Below are positions 8,214-17,690 of a stretch of 64,000 nt of DNA, one piece after another. Source of the stretch: Paludicola sp. MB14-C6 (GTDB taxonomy: Bacteria > Bacillota > Clostridia > Oscillospirales > Ruminococcaceae); the NCBI RefSeq assembly GCF_030908625.1, contig NZ_CP133133.1, forward strand, positions 496,001 through 560,000, given 5' to 3'. The notes below the pieces were generated by a model, which saw only the letters and a program-made list of their open reading frames with translations, was not told the DNA's origin and ran no database searches. Both the position numbers and the translations under genes were made by a program. Each line of letters begins with the position of its first letter. The first letter of the stretch is position 1.

Positions 8214-9788
8214 TCATTTATTATTTTTTGTTAAAAAATCTGACATAGCAACCATATTTCTATATTCAGAAGGGGTGATTCCAACATATTTTTTAAATAT
8301 ATTTGCAAAATAATGTTGGCTATTGAAACCTGATTGATATGTAATCTCCTTTTTAGTAAGTGAAGTGGTAGATAAGAGCTTTTTCGCATTATCTATTCGA
8401 TATTCGGTTAATATATCGGTAAAATTTTTGGCCATATATTTTTTGATCAATTTACTTGCATAATATGAGGAAATATTTAGATGTTTAGCGACGTCATCTA
8501 AACTGATATTTTTATTAAAATTTTGTCTTATATAATCCAAAGCTGTATTCACTTGCGTGTTAACAGTATAGCTTCTGCATATTTTTACACTATTATAGAT
8601 TTTATCAATAAAAAGGCTTAAATAAAGCTTAATATCATTGAAGTTTTTTATATTAGTAATCTGCATTTTCAACTGATCATCACTAAAAAGTTCTAATGAA
8701 TTATTTACTGCAACTTCTTTTTCTAACAAAATACTGAATTTATACAAACTTTGAATTGCAATACTCCAATCTTGTTCATAGCATTGTGTTAATTCAATCG
8801 TAAAATTATCGATGATTTGACCTAAGTTATCTTCCTCACCTTGCAATATAATACCCGATATTTTTTTAACGTAAAAATTAAAATCCACTTCAGTATTCAT
8901 CTTGGAATCCTTTATATCTTGATACAAAGCAAAATTAGTATTATTTTGTTTCGCATATTTATTTGCAGTAAGTGCTTCAAAATATGAAACGTGAAATTGC
9001 ATAATGCTTTCATATATAGAGCCAGCTGAAATATAGAATTCTTTATCAGGCAAGCTTTCTTTTATCAGCATACAAATAAAGTTGGTTATTTCTTTCATCC
9101 TTCTTGCTTCTAATATTTCTTGACTCAATATAAAAAACACTATATAATTATGCATTATTTTTCCAATACAATTAAAACCTAGCTTTACTAGATTCATTTT
9201 TATATTAAAAAGCAAGGATTCTCTCCTGTCTTTAATATTTACAATAATACAAAATCCACTTTTAATATTCATATCAAGGACTTCACAAATTTGCTCGGAT
9301 TTTTCATTTGTAATACCGGAAACAAAGCTTAATACACAATCACTTTCAATTAAATCTTTGCTCTTTTTTAATTTACTTCGCAATTCTGAATTTATTTTTT
9401 CTTTACTCTTTTGCTCGTCTAGCTTGTTTGTTAAGTTTTTAAAAATTTCAGTTATTTGAGCAATATTGGTAGGCTTTAAAATAAAATCTTCAACGCCTAA
9501 ATGAATTGCTTCTTTTGCATACTCAAATTTGCTATACGAGGTTAATATAATAAATTTCGTTTTGCAATTTAAACTTTTAATTTCTTTAATTGTTTGTAAA
9601 CCCGTAATGCCAGGCATATTAATATCAACCATCATTATATCCGGACAATGAATTTTATATAAATCCATTGCTTCAAATCCATTCGCGGCTTCACCTACAA
9701 TCTCTATATTGGGAAAATTGTTGCGAATCAACAATTTTAAAGCCTCACGTTCTATCGGTTCATCCTCAACTATAATTAGGCTGTACAT
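8214..9788 (-). CDS. YesN-type response regulator with AraC-type DNA-binding domain
   Basis: 524 residues. The receiver domain (1-120) has the acidic pocket VEDEP at 7-11, the phospho-acceptor Asp55 in DIMMVDINMPGITG and Lys near 104 in FILKPT. A long linker of about 300 residues follows, typical of YesN-like regulators. An AraC/XylS double helix-turn-helix fills the C-terminus (ALDYIRQNFNKNISLDDVAKHLNISSYYASKLIKKYM; FNSQHYFANIFKKYVGITPSEYR). It overlaps the 3' end of the kinase gene by 23 bp, with its ribosome binding site GGGAGGACG inside that gene, so the two are co-translated. It probably activates the neighbouring ABC importer operon in response to an extracellular solute (inference). 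Confidence 0.93.
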   Translation of the reverse strand: MYSLIIVEDEPIEREALKLLIRNNFPNIEIVGEAANGFEAMDLYKIHCPDIMMVDINMPGITGLQTIKEIKSLNCKTKFIILTSYSKFEYAKEAIHLGVEDFILKPTNIAQITEIFKNLTNKLDEQKSKEKINSELRSKLKKSKDLIESDCVLSFVSGITNEKSEQICEVLDMNIKSGFCIIVNIKDRRESLLFNIKMNLVKLGFNCIGKIMHNYIVFFILSQEILEARRMKEITNFICMLIKESLPDKEFYISAGSIYESIMQFHVSYFEALTANKYAKQNNTNFALYQDIKDSKMNTEVDFNFYVKKISGIILQGEEDNLGQIIDNFTIELTQCYEQDWSIAIQSLYKFSILLEKEVAVNNSLELFSDDQLKMQITNIKNFNDIKLYLSLFIDKIYNSVKICRSYTVNTQVNTALDYIRQNFNKNISLDDVAKHLNISSYYASKLIKKYMAKNFTDILTEYRIDNAKKLLSTTSLTKKEITYQSGFNSQHYFANIFKKYVGITPSEYRNMVAMSDFLTKNNK

Positions 9789-11277
9789 CTACATCGTCCT
9801 CCCGATTATTTGATAAATAAATACAAATAACAACAGTAACGCCACAATCAATACTGCTTTCTATATTAAATTTATGTTTATCTCCATAAAACATCTCAAG
9901 TCTGCGCCTTACGTTATATATACCAATACTAGTAGACTCAGCAAATTCATCAATATCATCTATATTATCGATATTCATAGTTAATCTTTCAAGCTGATCT
10001 GAATCCATGCCTTTTCCGTTATCTTCAATTTTAATAATAATCTCATTTTCATTAGCTTGTACAACTAAGGCTACACGAGCATTTGATATAATGTCCTTTA
10101 CGCCGTGTGTAACGCTGTTTTCTATTAACGGCTGTAATGTCATACCGGGCATTTTAATGGTAGGAATATCATCATCAATATGCGTTTCAAATTTTATTCT
10201 ATCGCCAAAACGGGCAGTTTGTATTCTTATATAATTTTTCACACACTCAATTTCTTGAATAATGTCGGAAACTTTATCGGATTTATCCAAGCCGTATCTT
10301 AATAAATCAGAAGTAATTACCATTAAATCGCTTGTTTTTTGCGCACCCTCAATATACGCAAATTTAGATATTATATTCAAAGTATTAAATAAAAAATGAG
10401 GGTTTATTTGGCTTTGCAAGGTTTTAAGTTTTGATAAGGTAAGCGTTTTGTTAATTCTAAGATTTTCATTTTCTTTAATTAACAACTTTTGTTTCAGTTC
10501 TGCTTTTTCTTGAATACTGTTAACATATTCTTGAAGACTGATTGCCATTTCATCAAAAGCTTGTAATAATACGCCTATTTCTTTGCTTCCGTTTTTAACC
10601 TCGCTTACATTAAATCTGCCAACTTTTATACTATTGATATTTTCAACTATACTTTCAATTGGCTTTGTTATACTTCTTATTAGAAAATATACAAATATAA
10701 AAGCTGCCGCTAACATTATAATAATAATAGCAATAGCAATTCCTATCTGCATTCGTAAACTTTCAAGCACAGATTCTTTAATAAGCAGCATATCATTCGT
10801 AACATATTTAAAATAATCAATGGATGTTGCATCTATTAAACCATGTAAATGCATCAGTTCATCATACTCATCTTCTGTGATACGATGATTCATGTCATCG
10901 TAAGTTATTTCTTTAACAAGATTTTTATAATTCACAAACATATTTTCAAGTAATACACATCTAAAACGCAATTCCTCTTTTGAATGGCTTTTAAGATAAT
11001 TTAAATTACCTTGTGCTTTATTCACACTACTAATATATTTATCGTAATCTTGCGTATTATAAGAATATAAATAACTTTTTATATGCTCACTGCTTCCTTT
11101 TAAATTTTCATAAAACAAGCTGAGCTGATTATAGGATTCGGAGAAATTATTATATGTTTTTACAAGTTTAATACTGCTGAAATTTGTCATTGTAATAATT
11201 ATAATAACAAAAAACAATATAACCATAGTAAAAGAGATTAATCGCATTCGTAAACTTCCGTGGTAATTTTTAAACAA
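9766..11277 (-). CDS. YesM-type membrane sensor histidine kinase
   Basis: 503 residues. A transmembrane helix at about 12-32, an extracellular helical sensor region (35-170) and a second helix at about 178-200 are followed by a HAMP linker (RSITKPIESIVENI). The phospho-acceptor His294 is in the LytS/YesM-type H-box LQSQINPHFLFNTLN. The ATPase domain has LIENSVTHGVK (N-box) and IEDNGKGMD (G1). Kinases of this class pair with AraC-type regulators and usually sit next to sugar ABC transporters, as here. It is co-transcribed with, and overlaps, the response regulator gene. Confidence 0.93.
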   Translation of the reverse strand: MFKNYHGSLRMRLISFTMVILFFVIIIITMTNFSSIKLVKTYNNFSESYNQLSLFYENLKGSSEHIKSYLYSYNTQDYDKYISSVNKAQGNLNYLKSHSKEELRFRCVLLENMFVNYKNLVKEITYDDMNHRITEDEYDELMHLHGLIDATSIDYFKYVTNDMLLIKESVLESLRMQIGIAIAIIIIMLAAAFIFVYFLIRSITKPIESIVENINSIKVGRFNVSEVKNGSKEIGVLLQAFDEMAISLQEYVNSIQEKAELKQKLLIKENENLRINKTLTLSKLKTLQSQINPHFLFNTLNIISKFAYIEGAQKTSDLMVITSDLLRYGLDKSDKVSDIIQEIECVKNYIRIQTARFGDRIKFETHIDDDIPTIKMPGMTLQPLIENSVTHGVKDIISNARVALVVQANENEIIIKIEDNGKGMDSDQLERLTMNIDNIDDIDEFAESTSIGIYNVRRRLEMFYGDKHKFNIESSIDCGVTVVICIYLSNNREDDVDVQPNYS

Positions 11278-11337
11278 ATAAAATTCCCCCTTTTAATCTA
11301 TTATATCAAAATATGTATAACAAGTATACTTTTATTA

Positions 11338-11382
11338 TAAAAAACGAGCAACAAATATCTTCATACAACATTTGCTGCTCGT
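11338..11382 (-). terminator. Intrinsic terminator after the ABC importer-UroD operon
   Basis: In the minus direction ACGAGCAGCAAAT pairs with ATTTGTTGCTCGT across a 13-base loop, followed by TTTTTTATAAT. It lies just past the UroD-family gene and separates that operon from the two-component operon. Confidence 0.85.
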
Positions 11383-11394
11383 CGTCTTCTTTGG

Positions 11395-12429
11395 TTATTC
11401 GTATTTTCCGTGTGCAAGAACAGTATTAGAAAATGAAAAAATATTATTTTCAGGAGTTCCCTTTGGAAGTGCACAACCTGCGCCTATTACCAAACCTTCG
11501 CCCTTAAAAATATCAAGAATTCTTTTCGCTTGAGCTTCCAATATATCTGGAGTGCCAAAATAAAATACTCCTGATGGATCAATTGGGCCAAACATGGTAC
11601 ATTTACCTTTCATCAACTCGTGTGCTCTTTCAATATTCGTTTTGTAATCAACTTCTATTGCCGGAAAACCTGCCGCTACTACATCTTCTAATATATTATC
11701 AAGATTTCCGCATATATGACAAACTGTAAGTATATTTTCCTTTTTTAAATCAGCAGCCATACGTTTATGATAAGGAAATGCATATTTGTTATACATAGCT
11801 CGACTGATTAAATCAGGTCCGCATGAACTGTCGCCAAAGCTTGTAATATCAGCGCCTGCACTCTTAATCATTTTATGATATTCAATGTGAACATCATATG
11901 CTCTATCAATCAATTTTAGAATATCTTCTTCCATATCTTCATCAAGCAAGTCAGCCATAAAGTTTTCCATACCATATGAAAGCATCGCTAAACTGAAAGG
12001 AGCTTGATCGGCATTACCTCTAACAAGAATCTCATCGCCTACTTCATTTTTTATAAGTGATACTGCTTCAAGCAAAATTTTAATTCTTTCATTACTATAT
12101 AATTTTTGAGGATCCATAGCCTCCATACATTTTTCTACGCCACCAGCAATTCCGGAAGTTACTCTTGCAGGTTCATCATTTGGAAAATCTGTAGGAACTC
12201 CTATTGCGTTAGCCTCCATACAGGTATCAATATCGATTAAAATACCATCCAGTTTATATTTTCTTGCTGCATCTACAAATGCTCTTGCAATTTTTTTAGG
12301 ATCTTGTCTAAATTCATTCAGTGTATATCCTTTTTCATTTGCTGCAGCCATAAAGTTATGGAGCATCATTGGTGTTCTATCCGGTTTTTCGCCTTTTAAA
12401 GCTGCCATTATTCTTTCATATCCGGTCAT
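11395..12429 (-). CDS. UroD-family (MtaA-like) zinc methyltransferase-type protein
   Basis: 344-residue uroporphyrinogen-decarboxylase-fold protein beginning MTGYERIMAALKGEKPDRTP, the standard N-terminus of the branch that includes MtaA/MtbA methylcobamide:thiol methyltransferases. The branch's zinc motif H-x-C...C is present as His238-Ile-Cys240 (TVCHICGN) and Cys319 (VIGAGCALPKGTPENN). Methyl transfer from a corrinoid to a thiol, or dealkylation, is therefore more likely than porphyrin decarboxylation, but no corrinoid protein or other methyltransferase lies nearby. It is the last gene of the ABC operon, after a strong intercistronic hairpin. Its job is probably to process the imported compound (inference). 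Confidence 0.82.
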   Translation of the reverse strand: MTGYERIMAALKGEKPDRTPMMLHNFMAAANEKGYTLNEFRQDPKKIARAFVDAARKYKLDGILIDIDTCMEANAIGVPTDFPNDEPARVTSGIAGGVEKCMEAMDPQKLYSNERIKILLEAVSLIKNEVGDEILVRGNADQAPFSLAMLSYGMENFMADLLDEDMEEDILKLIDRAYDVHIEYHKMIKSAGADITSFGDSSCGPDLISRAMYNKYAFPYHKRMAADLKKENILTVCHICGNLDNILEDVVAAGFPAIEVDYKTNIERAHELMKGKCTMFGPIDPSGVFYFGTPDILEAQAKRILDIFKGEGLVIGAGCALPKGTPENNIFSFSNTVLAHGKYE

Positions 12430-12464
12430 TATTAAGCATCCTCTCAGTATATAGTTTATTAAAG

Positions 12465-12501
12465 GTATTTTGCAAGGCAGTAAAACTGCCTTGCAAAATA
12501 C
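12465..12501 (-). terminator. Strong intercistronic hairpin after the solute-binding protein gene
   Basis: A perfect 17-bp stem (GTATTTTGCAAGGCAGT and its complement) with a 3-base loop lies between the solute-binding protein and UroD genes. On the minus strand only CCTTTAATAAA follows, so it is likely a partial terminator or mRNA stabiliser. Such structures commonly raise binding-protein levels over downstream genes. Confidence 0.65.
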
Positions 12502-12515
12502 AAATTATTAGGAGT

Positions 12516-13508
12516 TTATTTCAAGTCAACTTTTTCTTTTAGTTTTTCTGCATAAGTTGCAATATTGTCTTTATTTACACTAATTGTACCAGCATCGTTA
12601 AATACTTTTTCAGGTTTTTTGCCTTCTTTAATGTTTTGATATAACCAATATGCAGCTTGGTAACCATAATTATAGAAAGATGTTACAACGCTACCGTTAA
12701 TGTTGCCGGATTTAATTAAAGCTAGAGTTTCTTCGATATCGTCAACTGCGTATACGCTAACTTTATCTTTGATACCCATTTCTTTAGCAACGTTAGCACA
12801 AGCTGGTCCTGCTTCTGCAGCAAGGTTAATCGCAACATTGATTTCAGGATATGTTTTAAATGTATTTTGCCATTCAGTTGTTGCTTTCATCTTATCGGAT
12901 TTAGATTCGCTGATATTAACTAATTTAAATCCGCCTGGATGTTTAGAGAATACATTTTTAATTGCTGCTACTTGGTCTTGTGCTGCTTGGTAATTCAAAG
13001 CTGCTACTTGGATTGAAGCAGTAATAGGTTTATCTTTACCTACATTTTTAACTGCATCATCATAAAGTGCTTGTGCTTGTACGTTAACGTCTTTACCAAA
13101 GAAAGCAAGTTTATTAACATCAGCAATATCAGAGTCAACGATTAGAACAGGAATTTTTTTGTCTACTGCTTTATTAACAGGAGCAGCTGGAACAAGTCCT
13201 TGAGTAATGATTGCGTCAGCACCTTGTGCAACAGCAGTTTCTACTAATTTAGCCATTTCATCTGGTGAAATGTTTTGTGGACCTACCCAGTCACCTTTGA
13301 TTTTTAATTCTTTGCAAGCTGCGTCAAAGCCATCTTTTGCCAATAACCAAACGGGATGTGCAAGTAAAGGAGATACGTAAACAAAATGCAATTGTTCGTC
13401 TTTGTTTGTCTTACTAGTATCATTGCCATTAGAAGTAGAAGATTTACCACAAGCTACGAATGATAAAGCCATACAAAAAACTAATATAAGCGCTATAAAT
13501 TTTTTCAT
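12516..13508 (-). CDS. Sugar-type ABC transporter substrate-binding lipoprotein
   Basis: 330 residues. A lipoprotein signal peptide ends in the lipobox ALSFVACGK (Cys20), followed by a Ser/Asn/Lys-rich linker. The mature part is a ribose/galactose-type periplasmic-binding-protein fold (HFVYVSPLLAHPVWLLAKDGFDAACKELKIKG; ADAIITQGLVPAAPVNKAVDKKIPVLIVDSDI; YAVDDIEETLALIKSGNINGSVV). It captures an unknown solute outside the membrane and hands it to the RbsC-like permease. The order permease, ATPase, binding protein is unusual compared with rbsDACBK but common in Firmicute clusters. Confidence 0.92.
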   Translation of the reverse strand: MKKFIALILVFCMALSFVACGKSSTSNGNDTSKTNKDEQLHFVYVSPLLAHPVWLLAKDGFDAACKELKIKGDWVGPQNISPDEMAKLVETAVAQGADAIITQGLVPAAPVNKAVDKKIPVLIVDSDIADVNKLAFFGKDVNVQAQALYDDAVKNVGKDKPITASIQVAALNYQAAQDQVAAIKNVFSKHPGGFKLVNISESKSDKMKATTEWQNTFKTYPEINVAINLAAEAGPACANVAKEMGIKDKVSVYAVDDIEETLALIKSGNINGSVVTSFYNYGYQAAYWLYQNIKEGKKPEKVFNDAGTISVNKDNIATYAEKLKEKVDLK

Positions 13509-13566
13509 TTTTTTAACCCCTTTTCAAATAATTATTTATAAGAATAGCAAAACTATACTTATCAAA

Positions 13567-15090
13567 TTAAACATTTGATGATGCTTGAAGAATGGATACT
13601 TCATCAGCTTCATCTTTATTCATTTCCTTAACGACTGTTCCCTTGCCTAAAACGATAAATCTGTCACACATTGCTAATAATTCAGGAAGCTCAGATGAAA
13701 TCATAACAATACTAATACCATTTTTAGCTAGATCGAGAATTATTTTATATATCTCGGATTTTGTTCCTACGTCGATACCACGTGTTGGCTCATCAAGCAT
13801 TAACACTTTTAAATCTGTCATCAGCCATTTAGCTAAGATAACTTTTTGTTGATTTCCACCTGATAAACTTGTAATCATTGTTTTATCACTAGGAGCTTTT
13901 ACACGTAAAACATCAAAATATTTTTTTACCAAGCTTCTTTCCTTGTTATGATCTAAGAGTAATCCTTTGCTAATTTTATTGAGTACCGTAAGTGTCATAT
14001 TTTCTCTGATAGACATTGTTTTTACAATACCATTTTTCTTTCTGTCTTCTGTTAAAAGACCGATACCGTATTTTTTTGCATCTTTAGGAGAATTTATAGT
14101 TATCTTTTTGCCATTTAAATAAATATCTCCTTGTGTCTTAGGAATTGTACCGAAAATAGCATTGATAAGCTCACTTCTACCGGAACCTACTAGCCCTGTA
14201 AGTCCTAATATTTCGCCTTTCTTCAAAGAAAAAGATGCATTCTCAATAATATTTTTACCATATGCAAATAGATGAGGCACTGTAAAATTTTCTACTCTTA
14301 AGACTTCATCGCCTACAGTTTTTTCAATGGTAGGATACATTACATCTAGCTTTCTACCAATCATATCTTCTATAACTGATTTTGAATCATATCCATTTTC
14401 TTTTAGATACTCGCTAATATAAAATCCATCACGTAATATTACCATTCTATCACACAAGTCAAATACTTCGTCAAGTTTATGCGAAATGTAAAGACAAGAA
14501 ATTCCTTGTTCTTTTAGTTCACGCAATACCATCATAAGCTTTTGCGTTTCACCTTCGGTTAGAACGGAGGTTGGTTCATCCAAAATTAGAATTTTAGGAT
14601 TACGAACCAAGCTTCTTGCAATACTTACAAGCTGTTGCATAGATGGATTCAAACTTCTCGCTGTAACTGTTACATCGATATCTGCATGTAAACGTTTGAG
14701 CGTATCAGTAGCCAACTGTCTCGTTTTTTTCCAATCTATTGTCCCGATTTTGGTTTGTGGCATACAGCCAAGCAAAATGTTTTCTGCAACTGTTAAATCA
14801 AGCTCCAAATTCAATTCTTGATAAATCATTGCGATACCTTTTGCCTCTGATTGTATTGGTGAGTTGAATTTACATTCTTCACCATGTAAATAAATCTTGC
14901 CTTCTACCTCATTATAGGGATACATACCGCTGAGTATTTTCATTAAAGTTGATTTACCAGCACCATTTTCACCCATTACACCCAATATTTCATTTTCATA
15001 TAGTTTCATTGAAACATCTTTAAGGGCAACTGTTCCAAGAAAACGTTTTGTTACGTTTTCAACCGATAATACAACGTTTCTTTCAGCCAA
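13567..15090 (-). CDS. Ribose/galactose-type ABC importer ATPase (tandem ABC domains)
   Basis: 507-residue fused ATPase of the RbsA/MglA class. Domain 1 has Walker A GENGAGKST (about 39-47) and Walker B ILILDEPTSVL. Domain 2 has the degenerate P-loop GLVGSGRSEL, the signature LSGGNQQKVILAKWL and VLMLDEPTRGIDVG. Degeneracy of the second Walker A is normal for this family. It powers import of the solute bound by the downstream lipoprotein. Its start lies 13 bp after the stop of the permease gene. Confidence 0.95.
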   Translation of the reverse strand: MAERNVVLSVENVTKRFLGTVALKDVSMKLYENEILGVMGENGAGKSTLMKILSGMYPYNEVEGKIYLHGEECKFNSPIQSEAKGIAMIYQELNLELDLTVAENILLGCMPQTKIGTIDWKKTRQLATDTLKRLHADIDVTVTARSLNPSMQQLVSIARSLVRNPKILILDEPTSVLTEGETQKLMMVLRELKEQGISCLYISHKLDEVFDLCDRMVILRDGFYISEYLKENGYDSKSVIEDMIGRKLDVMYPTIEKTVGDEVLRVENFTVPHLFAYGKNIIENASFSLKKGEILGLTGLVGSGRSELINAIFGTIPKTQGDIYLNGKKITINSPKDAKKYGIGLLTEDRKKNGIVKTMSIRENMTLTVLNKISKGLLLDHNKERSLVKKYFDVLRVKAPSDKTMITSLSGGNQQKVILAKWLMTDLKVLMLDEPTRGIDVGTKSEIYKIILDLAKNGISIVMISSELPELLAMCDRFIVLGKGTVVKEMNKDEADEVSILQASSNV

Positions 15091-15103
15091 TTTTGCTCTC
15101 CCC

Positions 15104-16114
15104 CTATTTAGTAGATTTAATTGAGTTTTTAAGTATTAGTTTACGTTTATATTGGTCAAGCATAACTGCTAATATTAAAATTGCACCTACAACTAATTGT
15201 TGCCAATATACTGAAATTCTCATCAATGTTAATGAGTTTGTAAGTATTTCCATAAACAATCCGCCAAGAACTGCGCCAAAAATTGTACCCATTCCACCAA
15301 GAGCAGATGTTCCACCAATGATAGCACCACAGATAACTGTCATTTCATAACCTGTACCTGCTGCAGCTTCAGCTGAACCTAGTCTTGCTGCCATGAACAC
15401 ACCAGCAAGAGCAGCTAATGTTGAAGAAATTACGTATACTAAGAATTTTGTTTTCTTTGTGTTAATTCCCGAAATTCTTGCAGCTTCTTCATTTCCACCT
15501 AATGCGTAAACGGAACGTCCAAATCCTGTATGTGTTAAGATAACATGGAATAGAATCGCTACTGCAATAGAAGCTATAACTATCATCGGAATTCCGAAAA
15601 GTGAAGTTTTTTCAATATTCATAAGTTCTTTTGGTAGTGGATAAATTGGAACACCTTGCGTTAAAACTGAAACCAATCCACGTGCTGCATATTGCATACC
15701 CAATGTTACGATTAGTGGAGGAATATTTGCTTTAACAATAATGAAGCCGTTTACTGCTCCCACCAATACGCCAGAAAGAACACCTAAAATTATTGCTATA
15801 GGAACCGGTAATCCCATTTTACATGAAAGACCAGTAACAACTCCACCTAGTGCCAAAACAGAACCAACTGAAAGGTCAAGTCCGCCTGTTAACAATGTAA
15901 GAGTAGTACCTGCAATTGAGATCAGTGCAAACCCTGATGAGTGTAACACATTAAATATGTTTTCCTTTGATGCGAACGTTGGATTGATACAAGTTACAAA
16001 AATAATATAAAAGATAAGAGCTAAGATGATACTGCTCTCTTGTTTTTGTAAAAATATCCTTGATACAATTGCTAATGGATTTTCTTTTTTTTCGCTTAGT
16101 GAATTTTTCGCCAT
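15104..16114 (-). CDS. RbsC-like ABC transporter permease
   Basis: 336-residue membrane protein with 8-10 hydrophobic helices. Family blocks include SIAGTTLTLLTGGLDLSVGSVLALGG near 56-83 and RSVYALGGNEEAARISGINT near 206-225, the conserved loop that contacts the ATPase. It is the first gene of the ABC operon, with ACGGAGG upstream of its ATG, and it is transcribed divergently from the ROK regulator. Confidence 0.95.
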   Translation of the reverse strand: MAKNSLSEKKENPLAIVSRIFLQKQESSIILALIFYIIFVTCINPTFASKENIFNVLHSSGFALISIAGTTLTLLTGGLDLSVGSVLALGGVVTGLSCKMGLPVPIAIILGVLSGVLVGAVNGFIIVKANIPPLIVTLGMQYAARGLVSVLTQGVPIYPLPKELMNIEKTSLFGIPMIVIASIAVAILFHVILTHTGFGRSVYALGGNEEAARISGINTKKTKFLVYVISSTLAALAGVFMAARLGSAEAAAGTGYEMTVICGAIIGGTSALGGMGTIFGAVLGGLFMEILTNSLTLMRISVYWQQLVVGAILILAVMLDQYKRKLILKNSIKSTK

Positions 16115-16451
16115 ATTCTATAACCTCCGTTTCTTCTATGTGTTTATTATATATAATAATTTGCATAGTTGTACAAATATATTGTATATAATGTTGCTAA
16201 GGTTTGAACTATATTGCTAAATTATGAAATATATTTATGAGCAGTGTGCAATATTTTGTTATTTTATTAAATTTTTGCACTGTGACTTTACAATTTATTG
16301 ATAGAAACTTGTTTTTTCAATCTTACAATTAGTAATTTATTGGTGAATTGTTTAACCTCTACATAATGACAAAATACAAAAGATATTTGCCAAACACATC
16401 ACTTATGGTATAATAAAATAGAAAAATCATTAACTTTTTAAGAGGTAATTT
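16115..16451. promoter_or_regulatory. Divergent control region, ABC operon / ROK regulator
   Basis: The 337-bp region contains candidate promoters for both directions. For the ABC operon (minus) TTGTAC is followed after 17 bases by TATATA near 16148-16176. For the ROK gene (plus) TTGCCA at 16387-16392 is followed after 16 bases by TATAAT at 16409-16414. GTGCAA near 16247 and TTGCAC near 16274 form an inverted pair about 27 bases apart that could be an operator. A long divergent spacer with a ROK gene on one side suggests that the repressor acts here. Confidence 0.5.
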
Positions 16452-17612
16452 ATGAATATCAATCAAACAAAGGATATTAGAACTGCAAATCGCATTAAAA
16501 TAATTGATGCTATTATAAAAAACAAAGAGATATCTCGTGTAGAGATTTCAAAAGCAGCTAACCTTAATAAAGCAACTATATCTACCATAGTAAAAGAGTG
16601 GATTGACCTTAATATTATAACAGAAACAGAGCTTGGAAGCTCGTCAGGCGGACGCAAGCCTATTATGCTAATGCAAAACCCTAATGCGGGTTATTGCATT
16701 GCAATTGATATCGGTGTTACAAAAATAAAAGTTATTATTACGAATTTATGTAATGAAATTAAAGAAACTTATAATATTCCTCTTGTAACCAACCAATTTG
16801 TTACTAACTACAAGCAACTTTATACCTATCTTGACAAGGTAATTTCAGCAATGGATCCATCGCCCTATGGTATTATTGGCATAGGAATATCCGTAAGAGG
16901 TGTTGTTGACTTAGAAGGTGTGATACGAAATGTACCTATACTCAAATGGAAAAACATTGATATTAGAAGTCTTTTAATTGATCGATATCATGTTCCTGTA
17001 TTTGTTAACAATGACGGTAACTTAATGGCTCTTGCTGAACAAGAAAACAATAATCAGTATGATAATTTTGCTGTTATTAGCATTACAGATGTCATTTCTA
17101 CAGGTTTGGTTATTAACGGCAAGCTTTTACAAGGACATCATGGTTTTGCCAATGCAATTGGACATCATACAATCAATTTCACAGAAACAGCACAATGTTC
17201 TTGTGGCAAATACGGTTGTTGGGAACAATATTGCTCAAACGATGCAGTTATTAACCAAATGAATCAATTAATAGATAAACCCATTAGCCGTATTCAAGAA
17301 TTCATTGCTATGGTTAAAATTCAAGATCCTTCAGCAATGATAGTTTTAAATCAATTTATTAAAAATCTTGCCATTGGAATAGATAACATTATTTTTGTTT
17401 TGGATTGTGAAGTTATCATTATTAACTCTGAAATCGTATCTGCTCTTCCTTATATTATTTCTGAGGTTCTCAAAAATACGGTTCTTCCTATTACACAGAC
17501 ACAGGATATTTTTATTTCTCAGTTAGGCGAAGATGCAGCAATTTTAGGTGCATCAAAGCATTGTATTTATAATTTTTATACTGAATTAGCAAATCATCCT
17601 AAATATGATTAA
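16452..17612 (+). CDS. ROK-family transcriptional regulator (NagC/XylR-like)
   Basis: 386 residues. Residues 12-65 form a winged helix-turn-helix (ISRVEISKAANLNKATISTIVKEWIDLNIITE), followed by SSSGGRKPIML, the usual linker of ROK repressors. The sugar-binding ROK domain begins IAIDIGVTKIKVIIT (about 83-97). The zinc motif appears as GHH (237-239) with CSCGKYGCWEQYC (249-261). Such proteins bind a sugar ligand and release their operators. The divergent position makes the ABC-UroD operon the likely target, giving it dual control with the YesMN system. The ATG follows AAGAGGTAATTT. Confidence 0.92.
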   Translation: MNINQTKDIRTANRIKIIDAIIKNKEISRVEISKAANLNKATISTIVKEWIDLNIITETELGSSSGGRKPIMLMQNPNAGYCIAIDIGVTKIKVIITNLCNEIKETYNIPLVTNQFVTNYKQLYTYLDKVISAMDPSPYGIIGIGISVRGVVDLEGVIRNVPILKWKNIDIRSLLIDRYHVPVFVNNDGNLMALAEQENNNQYDNFAVISITDVISTGLVINGKLLQGHHGFANAIGHHTINFTETAQCSCGKYGCWEQYCSNDAVINQMNQLIDKPISRIQEFIAMVKIQDPSAMIVLNQFIKNLAIGIDNIIFVLDCEVIIINSEIVSALPYIISEVLKNTVLPITQTQDIFISQLGEDAAILGASKHCIYNFYTELANHPKYD

Positions 17613-17640
17613 CACTTATTCACTACGCTCAAATAAGCAG

Positions 17641-17678
17641 TAAAAGCGGTGCCAGTAATGAAACTGACACCGCTTTTA
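17641..17678. terminator. Bidirectional terminator between ROK gene and RibD-like gene
   Basis: TAAAAGCGGTG pairs exactly with CACCGCTTTTA, with extra pairs toward the loop. It has A/T-rich flanks on both sides and lies between converging genes. Confidence 0.75.
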
Positions 17679-17690
17679 GGTTTATTTAGC

